Source: Candidatus Gastranaerophilales bacterium
Lineage (GTDB): Bacteria; Cyanobacteriota; Vampirovibrionia; Gastranaerophilales; Gastranaerophilaceae
Length of the DNA stretch: 34,075 nucleotides
Reading direction: 5' to 3'
NCBI GenBank assembly: GCA_944324245.1
Contig: CALUVO010000078.1
Span: forward strand, 1 to 34,075
Shown here: piece after piece, positions 15,893 to 24,811 of the stretch
Numbering within the stretch: the stretch's first letter is position 1
How the letters are laid out: every line of letters starts with the position of its first letter
Notes under the pieces: generated by a model
Database searches by the model: none
The model's input: only the letters and a program-made list of their open reading frames with translations
What the model was told of the DNA's origin: nothing
Program-made: the position numbers and the translations under genes

Positions 15893-17164
15893 ATGACATC
15901 AAAAAGATTTCTTTTTACGTCTGAATCGGTTACGGAAGGTCATCCTGACAAAGTATGCGACCAGATTTCTGACGCAATTTTAGATGAATTTCTTACAAAA
16001 GACAGAAGCTCCAGAGTAGCTGCAGAAACCACTGTAACTACAGGCATGGCTTTAGTTTGCGGAGAAATTACATCTGACTGCTACGTGGATATTCCCGCAG
16101 TAGTAAGAAATACTATTAAAAATATCGGTTATGCCGGTGCGGAAGGCGGCGGTTTTGATTACAAAAACTGCGCTGTTTTAACATCTATAGACGAACAATC
16201 TACAGATATTGCAGGCGGTGTAAACAAAGCTCTTGAATCAAGAACAAACAACGCTGATACTTCTTCAAGCGAAACAGAAAACGTTGGCGCAGGCGATCAG
16301 GGTATTATGTTCGGTTTTGCGTGTGATGAAACACCGGAACTTATGCCGTTGCCGATTAGTCTCGCTCACAGATTGGCTCACAGACTTGCTCAAGTTAGAA
16401 AAAACGGCTCTCTGGGCTACTTAAGACCTGACGGCAAATCTCAGGTTACCGTAGAATACGTTGACGGCAGACCGTCAAGAATCGATACAATCGTTCTTTC
16501 TACACAGCATGACCCTGAAATTAAAGGTGTTTCCGATAACAAAGAAGTTCAGGAAATCATAAGACAGGACTTGATAGAAAAAGTTATCAACCCTGTATTT
16601 GAAAACGATACAATCAAACCCGACGCTAATACAAAATATTTAATCAACCCTTCAGGAAGATTCGTAATCGGCGGCCCGCAGGGTGATGCAGGTTTGACAG
16701 GAAGAAAAATTATCGTTGATACATACGGCGGTTATTCACGCCACGGAGGCGGTGCATTTTCAGGAAAAGATCCTACAAAAGTAGACCGCTCAGCTGCTTA
16801 TGCCGCACGTTATGTAGCTAAAAACGTTGTAAAAGCAGGACTTGCACAAAAATGTGAAGTAGAACTCGGTTATGCAATCGGTGTTGCTGAACCGGTTTCT
16901 ATCATGGTTGATACTTTCGGTACGGGTGTTATTTCTGATGATGAAATTTCAGCACTCGTTCAAAAGAATTTTGACCTCAGACCTGCTGCAATCATCAGCC
17001 AGTTTGATTTACGCGGTTTACCTGCTAAAAACGGCGGTAAATTCTATCAGCTGCTTGCTGCATACGGTCATATGGGCAGAACAGATATCGATGTTCCGTG
17101 GGAACACACAGATAAAGCAGACCTGCTGAAAGAACAGGCTGGTTTGAGCTTGTGCAAAGCATAA
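15893..17164 (+). CDS. metK: S-adenosylmethionine synthase
   Basis: A 423-residue MetK, slightly longer than the 384-residue E. coli form. It makes SAM from methionine and ATP in the cytosol. Signatures are present in order: [20 protein letters not shown] (ATP and Mg site), [65 protein letters not shown] (the P-loop-like GGGAFSGKD hexapeptide region), and the closing [13 protein letters not shown]. The codons look more GC-rich and regular than in the neighbouring orphan genes, as expected of a highly expressed gene. SahH at 28177 provides the next step of SAM recycling. A terminator follows at 17198. Confidence 0.97.
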   Translation: MTSKRFLFTSESVTEGHPDKVCDQISDAILDEFLTKDRSSRVAAETTVTTGMALVCGEITSDCYVDIPAVVRNTIKNIGYAGAEGGGFDYKNCAVLTSIDEQSTDIAGGVNKALESRTNNADTSSSETENVGAGDQGIMFGFACDETPELMPLPISLAHRLAHRLAQVRKNGSLGYLRPDGKSQVTVEYVDGRPSRIDTIVLSTQHDPEIKGVSDNKEVQEIIRQDLIEKVINPVFENDTIKPDANTKYLINPSGRFVIGGPQGDAGLTGRKIIVDTYGGYSRHGGGAFSGKDPTKVDRSAAYAARYVAKNVVKAGLAQKCEVELGYAIGVAEPVSIMVDTFGTGVISDDEISALVQKNFDLRPAAIISQFDLRGLPAKNGGKFYQLLAAYGHMGRTDIDVPWEHTDKADLLKEQAGLSLCKA

Positions 17165-17197
17165 CAGATTGACTATAAAAATTGAAAATGTAAAGAG

Positions 17198-17233
17198 AGG
17201 ACTGTTTTTTTCAAACAGTCCTTTTCTTATTTT
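17198..17233 (+). terminator. Intrinsic terminator of metK
   Basis: A perfect 10-bp stem AGGACTGTTT (17198-17207)/AAACAGTCCT (17213-17222) is followed by TTTCTTATTTTT. Confidence 0.85.
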
Positions 17234-17272
17234 TAATAAAAATTTATTAAAATCAGCTTATTTTTTTTGTTT

Positions 17273-17302
17273 TTGAGGCAAATAATGATAGAATATTATA
17301 TA
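17273..17302 (+). promoter_or_regulatory. Candidate promoter of the ilvBN operon
   Basis: TTGAGG (17273-17278) lies 18 nt before TATATA (17297-17302) in an AT-rich gap. The leader is too short for a classic leucine/valine attenuator, and none is visible. Confidence 0.4.
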
Positions 17303-17325
17303 AAATTATGGTTTTGGAGCAATAA

Positions 17326-19056
17326 ATGACAGAAACAGAAACAAAAACAGCAAAACTAACCGGAGCGCAAATATTTTTAGAATGTTTGAAAAAAGAAGGC
17401 GTTGATAAAATATTCGGCTATCCCGGCGGTGTAATTCTTTCTATATACGAAGCATTGTACAATCAAAGTGATATTACTCATTATCTTGTAAGACATGAGC
17501 AGGCAGCTATCCATGCAGCAGAAGGTTATGCAAGAGTGACGGGCAAGGCAGGTGTTGCTTTAGTAACATCAGGACCCGGGGCAACTAACGCGATAACAGG
17601 TATTGCCAATGCATACTATGACGGATATCCGCTGGTTGTATTTACAGGTCAGGTCGGTGTAAATCATATAGGCAACGATGCTTTTCAGGAGGCGGATATT
17701 ATTGGTATTACACGTCCCTGCTGCAAACACAATTATCTTGTAAAAGAAGTAAAAGACCTGTCAAGAATTATAAAAGAAGCTTTTCATATAGCAACCACGG
17801 GCAAGCCCGGGCCGGTTGTAGTCGATATGCCAAAAGATATTTTGAGTGCATCTACTGACTTTGTATGGCCGGATTGTGTAAAATTACCCGGGTATAATCC
17901 GAATTATAACGGACACCCGAAACAAATATCCAAGGCTCTTGAACTTCTGTGTGAAGCGGAAAGACCTGTAATTCTTGCCGGAGGCGGTATTATTGCTTCT
18001 GATGCGATGGCGGAATTAAAACAGCTCGCTGATAAATTAAATATCCCTGTTACAAATACATTAATGGCAAAAGGCGCCTTCCCTGAGACGGATGAACGTT
18101 CTTTGGGAATGCTCGGTATGCACGGGAATTTCTGGGCAAACCATGCCGTTACAAATTGCGATGTACTTTTTGCAATAGGTACACGTTTTAATGACAGAAT
18201 TACGGGGTGTCTTAAACGTTTTGCAAAAGATGCACAGATTATACATGTGGATATTGATCCGTGTTCTATAAACAAAAATGTAAAAATAGATATTCCTATA
18301 ATCGGCGATGCAAAAAATGTCATGAAAGCAATGTTGGAAGAGTTTAACTCTAACAATTATGAAATTAATTATGAAGTAAAACAATCATGGCGTGAACAAA
18401 TCAATGAATGGAAGAAAAGACGTCCTTCGATAGAACAGCATTCTGATAAACTTAGCGCAATTACTGTTATCAGGAAAATTTATGAATACACTAAAGATAT
18501 GAACCCTATTTTCACAACGGAAGTAGGGCAGCATCAGATGTGGGCGGCTCAGATTATTAAAGCTGATAAACCTAGAAGATTTATAACCTCAGGCGGTCTC
18601 GGGACAATGGGATTTGGCTTTCCTGCAGCTATGGGGGCTTGTATAGGTTCTCCCGATAAAGTTGTTATAAATATTGCTGGCGACGGCAGTATTCAGATGA
18701 ACATTCAGGAGCTTGCTACCTGCGTACAGTATAAGCTGCCTGTGATTAATGTAATAATTAACAACGGATACCTCGGTATGGTTCGTCAGTGGCAGGAAAA
18801 ATTGTTCCATAAACATTATTCACAGACAAAAATCTCGGGGCCTGACTTTGTAAAGGTTGCAGAAGCTTACGGTGCAAAAGGCTTTAGAGTTACTAAAGAT
18901 GAAGAAATTATTCCTGTATTACAGCAGGCAATAGAATGCAGGCAGCCGGTATTTATAGATTTTGTTGTAGAAGAGTGCGAAATGGTATATCCGTGGGTTC
19001 TTGCGGGAAATCCGATTAACAAAATACTTATGTCAAACGACTGTCCGATAAACTAA
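17326..19056 (+). CDS. ilvB: Acetolactate synthase, large (catalytic) subunit
   Basis: The 576-residue protein is a complete biosynthetic acetohydroxyacid synthase, the thiamine-diphosphate enzyme that commits pyruvate to valine, leucine and isoleucine. Seen are the N-terminal TPP-binding domain with YLVRHEQAAIHAAEGYAR (Glu58 activates the cofactor), the central FAD/Rossmann-like domain (PVILAGGGIIASDAM), and the C-terminal TPP motif GDGSIQMNIQELATC...NNGYLGMVRQWQ. The Gln-Trp of RQWQ and the tail EMVYPWVLAGNPI mark it as the IlvB/AHAS type rather than catabolic AlsS. GGAG precedes the ATG. The small subunit follows 18 nt later. Confidence 0.97.
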   Translation: MTETETKTAKLTGAQIFLECLKKEGVDKIFGYPGGVILSIYEALYNQSDITHYLVRHEQAAIHAAEGYARVTGKAGVALVTSGPGATNAITGIANAYYDGYPLVVFTGQVGVNHIGNDAFQEADIIGITRPCCKHNYLVKEVKDLSRIIKEAFHIATTGKPGPVVVDMPKDILSASTDFVWPDCVKLPGYNPNYNGHPKQISKALELLCEAERPVILAGGGIIASDAMAELKQLADKLNIPVTNTLMAKGAFPETDERSLGMLGMHGNFWANHAVTNCDVLFAIGTRFNDRITGCLKRFAKDAQIIHVDIDPCSINKNVKIDIPIIGDAKNVMKAMLEEFNSNNYEINYEVKQSWREQINEWKKRRPSIEQHSDKLSAITVIRKIYEYTKDMNPIFTTEVGQHQMWAAQIIKADKPRRFITSGGLGTMGFGFPAAMGACIGSPDKVVINIAGDGSIQMNIQELATCVQYKLPVINVIINNGYLGMVRQWQEKLFHKHYSQTKISGPDFVKVAEAYGAKGFRVTKDEEIIPVLQQAIECRQPVFIDFVVEECEMVYPWVLAGNPINKILMSNDCPIN

Positions 19057-19074
19057 ATTGGTAAAAGGGTAAAG

Positions 19075-19608
19075 ATGAACAACAATAATAACAATAACAA
19101 TAAAAATCATGTAATATCAGTAATGGTAAAAGATGAAGCCGGTATAGTGTCACGTGTGAGCGGACTGTTCTCCGGCAGAGGCTACAGCATAGAAAGTATC
19201 ACAGCAGCCCAGACAAGTGAAAAAGGCTATGCCAGAATCACTATAGAAACATCAGGCGGAGATGCCGATGTTATCGAACAGATTACAAAACAGTTGAACA
19301 GGCTTATACCTGTATTAAAAGTTGTGGATTTAGGAGATGTTGAATCTATAGAACGCGAACTTATTCTCTGTAAAGTGGTAGCAAAAGACGAGGATCGTTC
19401 TGAAATATTGAGAATAGCGGAAATTTTCGGTGCTGAAATTATAGACGTTACACCGAGAACTTATACGCTTCAGGCAGTCGGTGACGAAAGACAGATTCGT
19501 TCATTAATTGAACTTTTGCGTCCTATAGGGATAAGAGAACTGGTTCGCTCCGGAAAAGTCGGTATCACACGTACAAACCAGTTTTCGAATACAAAATCGG
19601 CAGAATAA
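19075..19608 (+). CDS. ilvN: Acetolactate synthase, small (regulatory) subunit
   Basis: This 177-residue ACT-domain subunit activates IlvB and gives feedback inhibition by valine. The ACT domain reads HVISVMVKDEAGIVSRVSGLFSGRGYSIESI (about residues 11-42). The second domain begins at ERELILCKVVAKDE and ends RTYTLQAVGDERQIRSLIELLRPIGIRELVRSG. The N-terminus is odd: eight Asn in a row from AAC/AAT codons directly after the start Met, apparently a short microsatellite not usual in IlvN. AAAGGG lies about 7 nt before the ATG. The DUF4127 gene begins one base after its stop. Confidence 0.96.
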   Translation: MNNNNNNNNKNHVISVMVKDEAGIVSRVSGLFSGRGYSIESITAAQTSEKGYARITIETSGGDADVIEQITKQLNRLIPVLKVVDLGDVESIERELILCKVVAKDEDRSEILRIAEIFGAEIIDVTPRTYTLQAVGDERQIRSLIELLRPIGIRELVRSGKVGITRTNQFSNTKSAE

Positions 19609-19609
19609 T

Positions 19610-20995
19610 ATGACAAGGATTGCATTTATACCTATAGATAACAGACCCGTGTGCTATACGCTGGCACAACAGATTGCCGATATAGACAGAGATTTGGAGC
19701 TTTATCTGCCGCCGCGCGAGATGCTCGGTGATTTGACGAAAACAGCAGATGTAAACGGTATTTTAGACTGGCTAAAAGAATTATCCGGTATTGATAAAAT
19801 AGTTGTTGCACTTGATACAATTGCATACGGCGGATTAATTCCTTCCCGCCGGTCGAATGACACTTTTGAACAGATAAAAGAAAGAATGGAAAAATTCAAA
19901 TCTGTTTTGTGCCAAAAGTCCGTTCCTGCATTCGCTTTTTCAAGCATCATGAGAATATCTAATAACAATGTGAATGAAGAAGAAAAAGAATACTGGTCAT
20001 TGTACGGCAAAAAGATTTTTCAATATTCTTATGAAACACACAAAAATGCTCCTGATTCCGTTGTTCAAACAGATATTCCTCAAGAAATTCTGCAGGATTA
20101 TTTAAAGACACGAAAAAGAAACTTTGATATAAACCTGATGTATCTTGATTGGGTAAAAGAGGGCATTTTTGACACACTTGTATACTCAAAGGACGATTGT
20201 GCTCAATTTGGTCTGAATGTAGCCGAGGCACAGGCGCTTGAGCATAATATTAAACAGGACAATCTTAATGCACTAGTCAAAACAGGTGCGGATGAAATCC
20301 CGCTGAGTCTTCTTTCAAGAGCAGTTACTTGTAACCGCAAAATCAAAATAGCGCCGGTTTTTATACATCCTGATTATACTGACAGGATTTCAAAATATGA
20401 AGATGTTTCTGTCCGTGACTCTGTAAAAGGGCAGATAGAACTTGCCGGCTGTACTTTATCCGTGGAAAAAGACGCAGACATAATTTTGCTTGTAAATAAT
20501 TTTAAAGATGAACAGGGCGAGCTTGTAATGGGAGTGGATGTTCCATTGTTCAACGGAGATTTAAAACTGCCTGACAAACCTTTTTTGATTGCTGATATAT
20601 TGAATGCAAACGGAGCCGACAATAATTTTGTAAGTAAACTTTTAGAAAAAAATATCAATACTGATTTATTCTTGGGATATGCAGGCTGGAATACAACAGG
20701 AAACACTCTGGGCAGTGCAATTTGCTGTGCTATTGTAAAATATCTTGCAAAACATCCGGATATAAATGCTTTTAAAAAACTGCAGACAGTCAGATTTTTG
20801 GATGACTGGGCGTATCAGGCAAATGTCAGACAGGAACTCAAAAAAACTCTAAAAACACCTGACATAGCTGCTTTGAAACAGGCAATGATACCTTTTGAAA
20901 AAAAGCTTAAGACAATTTTTGATACAGATTGTACGGATATAGTGTATTCATACCCCTGGAACAGATTTTTTGAAATTGAAGTTAAAATTTGTTGA
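19610..20995 (+). CDS. DUF4127-family protein
   Basis: The 461-residue protein starts with the DUF4127 hallmark IAFIPIDNRPVCYTLAQQIA, and continues with LPPREMLGD and VVALDTIAYGGLIPSRRS. Later come GYAGWNTTGNTLG and the FLDDWAYQANVR block, all conserved in this uncharacterised family. No signal peptide is evident. It is separated from ilvN by one base, so it is co-translated with the branched-chain operon. That may reflect shared expression rather than a shared pathway; family members are found in varied contexts. Function unknown. Confidence 0.85.
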   Translation: MTRIAFIPIDNRPVCYTLAQQIADIDRDLELYLPPREMLGDLTKTADVNGILDWLKELSGIDKIVVALDTIAYGGLIPSRRSNDTFEQIKERMEKFKSVLCQKSVPAFAFSSIMRISNNNVNEEEKEYWSLYGKKIFQYSYETHKNAPDSVVQTDIPQEILQDYLKTRKRNFDINLMYLDWVKEGIFDTLVYSKDDCAQFGLNVAEAQALEHNIKQDNLNALVKTGADEIPLSLLSRAVTCNRKIKIAPVFIHPDYTDRISKYEDVSVRDSVKGQIELAGCTLSVEKDADIILLVNNFKDEQGELVMGVDVPLFNGDLKLPDKPFLIADILNANGADNNFVSKLLEKNINTDLFLGYAGWNTTGNTLGSAICCAIVKYLAKHPDINAFKKLQTVRFLDDWAYQANVRQELKKTLKTPDIAALKQAMIPFEKKLKTIFDTDCTDIVYSYPWNRFFEIEVKIC

Positions 20996-21066
20996 TTATC
21001 CATAGCAAATTCAAAGATATATCAATACGTGTTAAACATAGCAGCTAAATCTTGATAGTAAAAAAT

Positions 21067-21786
21067 CTAATATGGAATAGAAAATTTTGTTGAAGATTTT
21101 TGTCGGCCGTTTGTATCATATTGTTCAACAGTTATTTGAGGTTCCAGACCGTTTCTTATATAGTATTTCTTTTTTATGTTTCCGTTTATATCATATTCTA
21201 TAACTTCGTGCTCGTTCCACGGTACAGGGGAGCCTGCATTTGTACAGTTTATTCTAAGTTTTGGACTTTTACCATCATTATAATAATCTGTTCTCATTTG
21301 GAGTATAGGAGCTTCGCTGTGCAAGAACATCGTAATGCCATATTTTAAAAAACTTTCAGGTTTATTTGTGCTTTTATTATATAAAGTTACGGATTTTGGC
21401 ATCCACTGATATCCAGCACCTTGTGTATCCAGCATGTTATACATTACTGCCGCACGTAATTTCCCGTTTTGAAAACCGAATCTGACACCGCTTTCACTGT
21501 CAGTTTTAACGTCTTCCCATTTGTCCATTTTTTCTTGTATAAAAGTACTTGCTTCACAAACTTCATCAATTTTTTTATATATTTCTCTCGGTACTATATA
21601 AGAAAAGTTTGTATAATTTTTGCAGTATCTGTCATATTCTTCGGATGGTTTGCTTTTAAAAGATGTTTTTGAATTATTGGATACAAAGGTATCATTGGAT
21701 GATGGCTTAGAGACTGTAAAGCCTGTATTCTGAACAGTTTGTCTGCGTATGATTGGAGATGCATAATAAGTGTTTAAAATTTTCAT
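21067..21786 (-). CDS. Orphan protein with TSFKS tag and beta-rich domain
   Basis: Unrecognised 239-residue protein. The first 40 residues are Asn/Ser/Thr/Val-rich and end in SKTSFKSK (39-46). The body (about 60-239) has alternating short strands and Tyr/Asn-rich turns, for example VRFGFQNGKLRAAVMYN, MPKSVTLYNKS and HEVIEYDINGNIKKKYYI. The last two stretches of DINGNIKKKYY/YDTNGRQKSS form resemble short YD-like antitoxin or MORN-type hairpin repeats. It has no conventional signal peptide, and the neighbours on each side give no hint of a role. Confidence 0.65.
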   Translation of the reverse strand: MKILNTYYASPIIRRQTVQNTGFTVSKPSSNDTFVSNNSKTSFKSKPSEEYDRYCKNYTNFSYIVPREIYKKIDEVCEASTFIQEKMDKWEDVKTDSESGVRFGFQNGKLRAAVMYNMLDTQGAGYQWMPKSVTLYNKSTNKPESFLKYGITMFLHSEAPILQMRTDYYNDGKSPKLRINCTNAGSPVPWNEHEVIEYDINGNIKKKYYIRNGLEPQITVEQYDTNGRQKSSTKFSIPY

Positions 21787-21851
21787 AACTTTTTTCTCTC
21801 TTTATAAAATAACCCGATATTTTAAAACATGAGGAAAATATGTTTTGCTAC

Positions 21852-21877
21852 ATTTATCTTAAAACGTTAAGATAAAT
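21852..21877. terminator. AT-rich perfect hairpin after the response regulator
   Basis: ATTTATCTTAA (21852-21862) pairs exactly with TTAAGATAAAT (21867-21877) around AACG. It lies 22 nt past the response-regulator stop on the minus strand. No U-tract follows, so the terminator reading is tentative. Confidence 0.4.
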
Positions 21878-21898
21878 AAAGATTTAAGAATAAAAAAT

Positions 21899-23212
21899 TT
21901 AGCTGTTAAATTCTTTTATCAAATGTTCTATCCAGTTAAATATTCCCAATAATTCGTATGGTTTTGGCAGATAAATGTCAGCACCGGTATTCAGCACCAT
22001 TTTTTTGTCATGAACAATTGTGGACAGGATTATTTTTATGTCTTTATAATTTTTGTCTTTCTTAAGCTTTTTGCACAGTTCCAGACCCTTTAAAGTTTCT
22101 GTATCTCCGGCATCGAGAACTATCAAAGCAGGTTCTGCTGTTTTTATCATATTCATAGCCGTGTCATAGTCTTGCGCTGCAGAAACTTCATACCCCTGCA
22201 TTTCTCCTGTTGTTTTTAAAAGGTAATTCAGTGCTTCATCCGGTTCTATAATAACAATTCTGTTGTTATAATCTTTATTTAAAATTGCATTCTCGGCGCT
22301 TATTTTGGCTCTTTCTACAATGTATGAAGATTTTGGATTCATTTTTGCAAGTTTGCAGGTTGCAAAAAGAGAGTTCAAAGCAGTGTTGACGCTGTCATAG
22401 TTTTGAAATTCACTCGATATTATGCCTATACTTGTTGAAACAAGATTGACTCTTTTACCTGCATTATCATCTCCGTAAAGTATAATGTAGCCTGATTTTG
22501 CATCTTCTTCATTGTAGAATTTTTCTACTATACTATCAAATGCGTAAGTCAAAAATGAAGCGATATGTTCTGTTTTTAATGGATTTGTAAGAATCAGAAA
22601 TTCTCCCTCATCAAATTCACCCAGAAAATCATCTTCGTCAAGAGAAGAATTAATAATAGCAGTATATGTTTGCAGCATTTTATCTGAAGCCAGATTGCCG
22701 TATATTTCTTTATATGCTTCAAATTCATTAATCTTTACAAGCATTGCAGACCATTTTTTGTTTTGTGCAATTGTTCTTTTTAAAATTTTTAAGCTGAATT
22801 TTATATCAGGAAGCCGGGTTGTCTCTGATATCATATTTTCAAAATGTCGTCTTAAATGCGCGTTAATTCTGGCTTTAAATTCTTCTGATTCAATTGGCTC
22901 GCTCAAAAAATCATCCGCGCCGGATTCCAGTACATCGAGTTTATCTTGCAGTTCGGCAGATTTTGACAGTGCAACTATACACGGACGCGAAGGATAACTG
23001 AGCATCCTGAGTTTTTTTATAGTATCAGGAAGAGCCGAATCAAGACTGTCAGAGACTATTATTAAATCAGGCTCATAAGTCGTTAAAGTTTCAAGGCCCG
23101 CTTCTATGGTGTCAGTTATAAATACTTTTACGCCTGTACTTTCAATAAGCTTTTTGTATTTTGCCGGCAGCTCTTTTCTTTTATCTAAAATTAATGCAAG
23201 TTTGGATAACAT
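21899..23212 (-). CDS. Response regulator, REC - degenerate GGDEF - REC
   Basis: The 437-residue protein has three domains. The N-terminal receiver (1-125) keeps LIIVSDSLD but ends DFLSEPIE, where the usual KP lysine is replaced by Glu, so it may not be phosphorylated normally. The middle (about 130-300) follows a GGDEF fold (FSLKILKRTIAQ... AMLVKINEFEAYKEIYG), but the signature position reads GEFDEGEF, so cyclase activity is unlikely. The C-terminal receiver (about 315-437) looks complete: IIEPDE acidic pair, LIVLDAG phosphoacceptor and YLPKPYE. GGAGG lies before the start, one base after the histidine-kinase stop, so the two form a pair. Confidence 0.88.
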   Translation of the reverse strand: MLSKLALILDKRKELPAKYKKLIESTGVKVFITDTIEAGLETLTTYEPDLIIVSDSLDSALPDTIKKLRMLSYPSRPCIVALSKSAELQDKLDVLESGADDFLSEPIESEEFKARINAHLRRHFENMISETTRLPDIKFSLKILKRTIAQNKKWSAMLVKINEFEAYKEIYGNLASDKMLQTYTAIINSSLDEDDFLGEFDEGEFLILTNPLKTEHIASFLTYAFDSIVEKFYNEEDAKSGYIILYGDDNAGKRVNLVSTSIGIISSEFQNYDSVNTALNSLFATCKLAKMNPKSSYIVERAKISAENAILNKDYNNRIVIIEPDEALNYLLKTTGEMQGYEVSAAQDYDTAMNMIKTAEPALIVLDAGDTETLKGLELCKKLKKDKNYKDIKIILSTIVHDKKMVLNTGADIYLPKPYELLGIFNWIEHLIKEFNS

Positions 23213-23213
23213 A

Positions 23214-24215
23214 TTATTTGTCCTCCATTGCTCTTTTGCTCTGGCTTGTATATGTAGCGGCAGGCAGAATTATTTCGAAGATTGACCCGCTGTTTGGCAG
23301 TACAGTAGAACTTTCGACAAAAATCTGTCCGCCCATTTTTTCAATAAGATTTTTTACTATATACAGCCCCAGCCCGCTTCCCTGTGTTTTTCTTGTGAGA
23401 TGGTTTTCTATGCGCGTAAATTTTTCAAAAATTCTTGAAAGATTGTCAGGCTCTATGCCCACACCATGGTCTTCTACTTTTATGCTGATAAAGTTTTCTT
23501 TTTGTGCATTTGCAAGAGTTACTCTTATTGAACCTTTGTCATAAGAATATTTTGCGGCATTATCAAGAAGATTTATCATTATCTGCTGAAATTTGTTTTC
23601 ATCAGCGAGAATATTTTGTACATTCTCTTCGCAATGAAATTCAAAAGGATGAGAAGGATACTGGTTTTTTATAATATCCATTACCTGTTCTATCTGTGAT
23701 TTTGCATTTACTGATTTTAATACAAGATTGCTCTGCTGCACCTGTATTTTAGAAATGGACAAAAGATTTTCAACCAGTTTTATCAGTCTGTTTGATTGCT
23801 CTTTTATAATCCCCAGAAACTTTTGTATCTGTGCTTTATCAAGTTTATCAAAAGACATAAGCATTGTGTCTGCAAAACCTCTTATACTTGTCAAAGGTGT
23901 ACGCAGTTCATGGCTTACAGTTGAAATAAAATCGGAATAAACTTTTTCCATCTGGCTGTCAACAAGCGTCAGATAATAATATGAGTAAAACTCATCATCA
24001 TACTTTGTTATTTTATATGTGTAGTCTTTTATAACAACCGTGTCTGATTTTTCCGGCAAAAAGTCAAAGACATTTTTACCTGATAACATTTCACAGTTTG
24101 TGTTAAATAATGAGCAAAAATAGCTGTTTGCGTAAACTATTTTGTAATCATAATCAACTACAAGAACTACAGAATCAAGCTGTTCTACAATATTTTTAAA
24201 ATCTATTTTTTCCAT
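23214..24215 (-). CDS. PAS-containing sensor histidine kinase
   Basis: The 333-residue kinase has an N-terminal PAS domain (about 8-80, DSVVLVVDYDYKIVYANSYF...GKNVFDFL), then a HisKA dimerisation helix with FISTVSHELRTPLTSIRGFA (His102). The HATPase_c domain shows the N box LLDNAAKYS, the G1 box DHGVGIEPDN and the G2 box GSGLGLYIVKNLIEKMGG. There are no membrane helices, so it senses a cytoplasmic signal, redox, light or a small ligand through PAS. The downstream response regulator is likely its partner. The layout resembles PhoR/ResE-type kinases but without periplasmic domain. Confidence 0.93.
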   Translation of the reverse strand: MEKIDFKNIVEQLDSVVLVVDYDYKIVYANSYFCSLFNTNCEMLSGKNVFDFLPEKSDTVVIKDYTYKITKYDDEFYSYYYLTLVDSQMEKVYSDFISTVSHELRTPLTSIRGFADTMLMSFDKLDKAQIQKFLGIIKEQSNRLIKLVENLLSISKIQVQQSNLVLKSVNAKSQIEQVMDIIKNQYPSHPFEFHCEENVQNILADENKFQQIMINLLDNAAKYSYDKGSIRVTLANAQKENFISIKVEDHGVGIEPDNLSRIFEKFTRIENHLTRKTQGSGLGLYIVKNLIEKMGGQIFVESSTVLPNSGSIFEIILPAATYTSQSKRAMEDK

Positions 24216-24289
24216 ACTTTTATTATAACAATCAGTTTTAAGAATTAGAAAAATTTAAGCTTTTTTTAATTATCTTTGAGTGTTATTTG

Positions 24290-24328
24290 AAAAGGTAAGC
24301 AGGTAGCAACGCTGCACTGGATTAGATT
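24290..24328 (+). repeat. Family B, shortened copy B3
   Basis: It begins AAAAGGTAAGCAG, matching the 5' block of family B, then jumps to GCAACGCTGCACTGG and ATTAGATT, the tail, with the central part missing. It touches the smpB stop codon (24327-24329). Confidence 0.55.
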
Positions 24329-24776
24329 ATCTTATTTTTATGTTTCTTGCAATTTCTCTATCAGCAGTCTTTTTTGCAATAGCTTCACGTTTGTCGTGGA
24401 GCTGCTTGCCTTTTGCCAGAGCAATTTCTATCTTTGCCCAGCCGTTTTCCAGATAAACGCTCAAAGGTACAATAGTATATTTTTCTTTTTTTACTTTGCC
24501 CAGCATTTTTAAAATTTCATTTTTATTTAAAAGCAGTTTTCTTTTTCTTTCAGGGTCGGGATTGTATCTGTTTCCCTGTTCATAAGGATTTATATGGACG
24601 TTATAGAGCCAGGCTTCGTTGTCTTCTATCTTTGCGAAGCCGTCTTTTAAATTTATTGCACCTTTTCGTATTGATTTTATCTCTGTACCTGTCAGGACAA
24701 GTCCTGCATTAAATTTTTCAATAATCAAATAATCATGAAAGGCTTTTTTGTTATTTGCAACAACTTTTCTGCCCAT
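24327..24776 (-). CDS. smpB: SsrA-binding protein SmpB
   Basis: A 149-residue SmpB, the partner of tmRNA in trans-translation rescue of stalled ribosomes. It begins NNKKAFHDYLIIEKFNAGLVLTGTEIKSIRKG (the OB-fold and tmRNA-binding GTE.KS motif). It continues with NVHINPYEQGNRYNPDPERKRKLLL and LSVYLENGWAKIEIALAKGKQLHDKRE, and ends in the Lys/Arg-rich tail KKTADREIARNIK that reaches into the mRNA channel. It lies 35 nt after pgm on the same strand. The gap holds two copies of a 12-nt repeat rather than a clear ribosome-binding site. No tmRNA gene is in the window. Confidence 0.96.
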   Translation of the reverse strand: MGRKVVANNKKAFHDYLIIEKFNAGLVLTGTEIKSIRKGAINLKDGFAKIEDNEAWLYNVHINPYEQGNRYNPDPERKRKLLLNKNEILKMLGKVKKEKYTIVPLSVYLENGWAKIEIALAKGKQLHDKREAIAKKTADREIARNIKIR

Positions 24777-24780
24777 ATTT

Positions 24781-24804
24781 GTATCCGTATTTGTGTCCGT
24801 ATTT
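24781..24804. repeat. 12-nt tandem repeat before smpB
   Basis: GTATCCGTATTT and GTGTCCGTATTT stand side by side in the short gap between pgm and smpB. Eleven of twelve positions agree. Confidence 0.6.
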
Positions 24805-24811
24805 ATACTTT

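Noticed and set aside
24781..24804. CRISPR-like or larger satellite array
   Set aside because: Only two 12-nt units are present, with no spacers.
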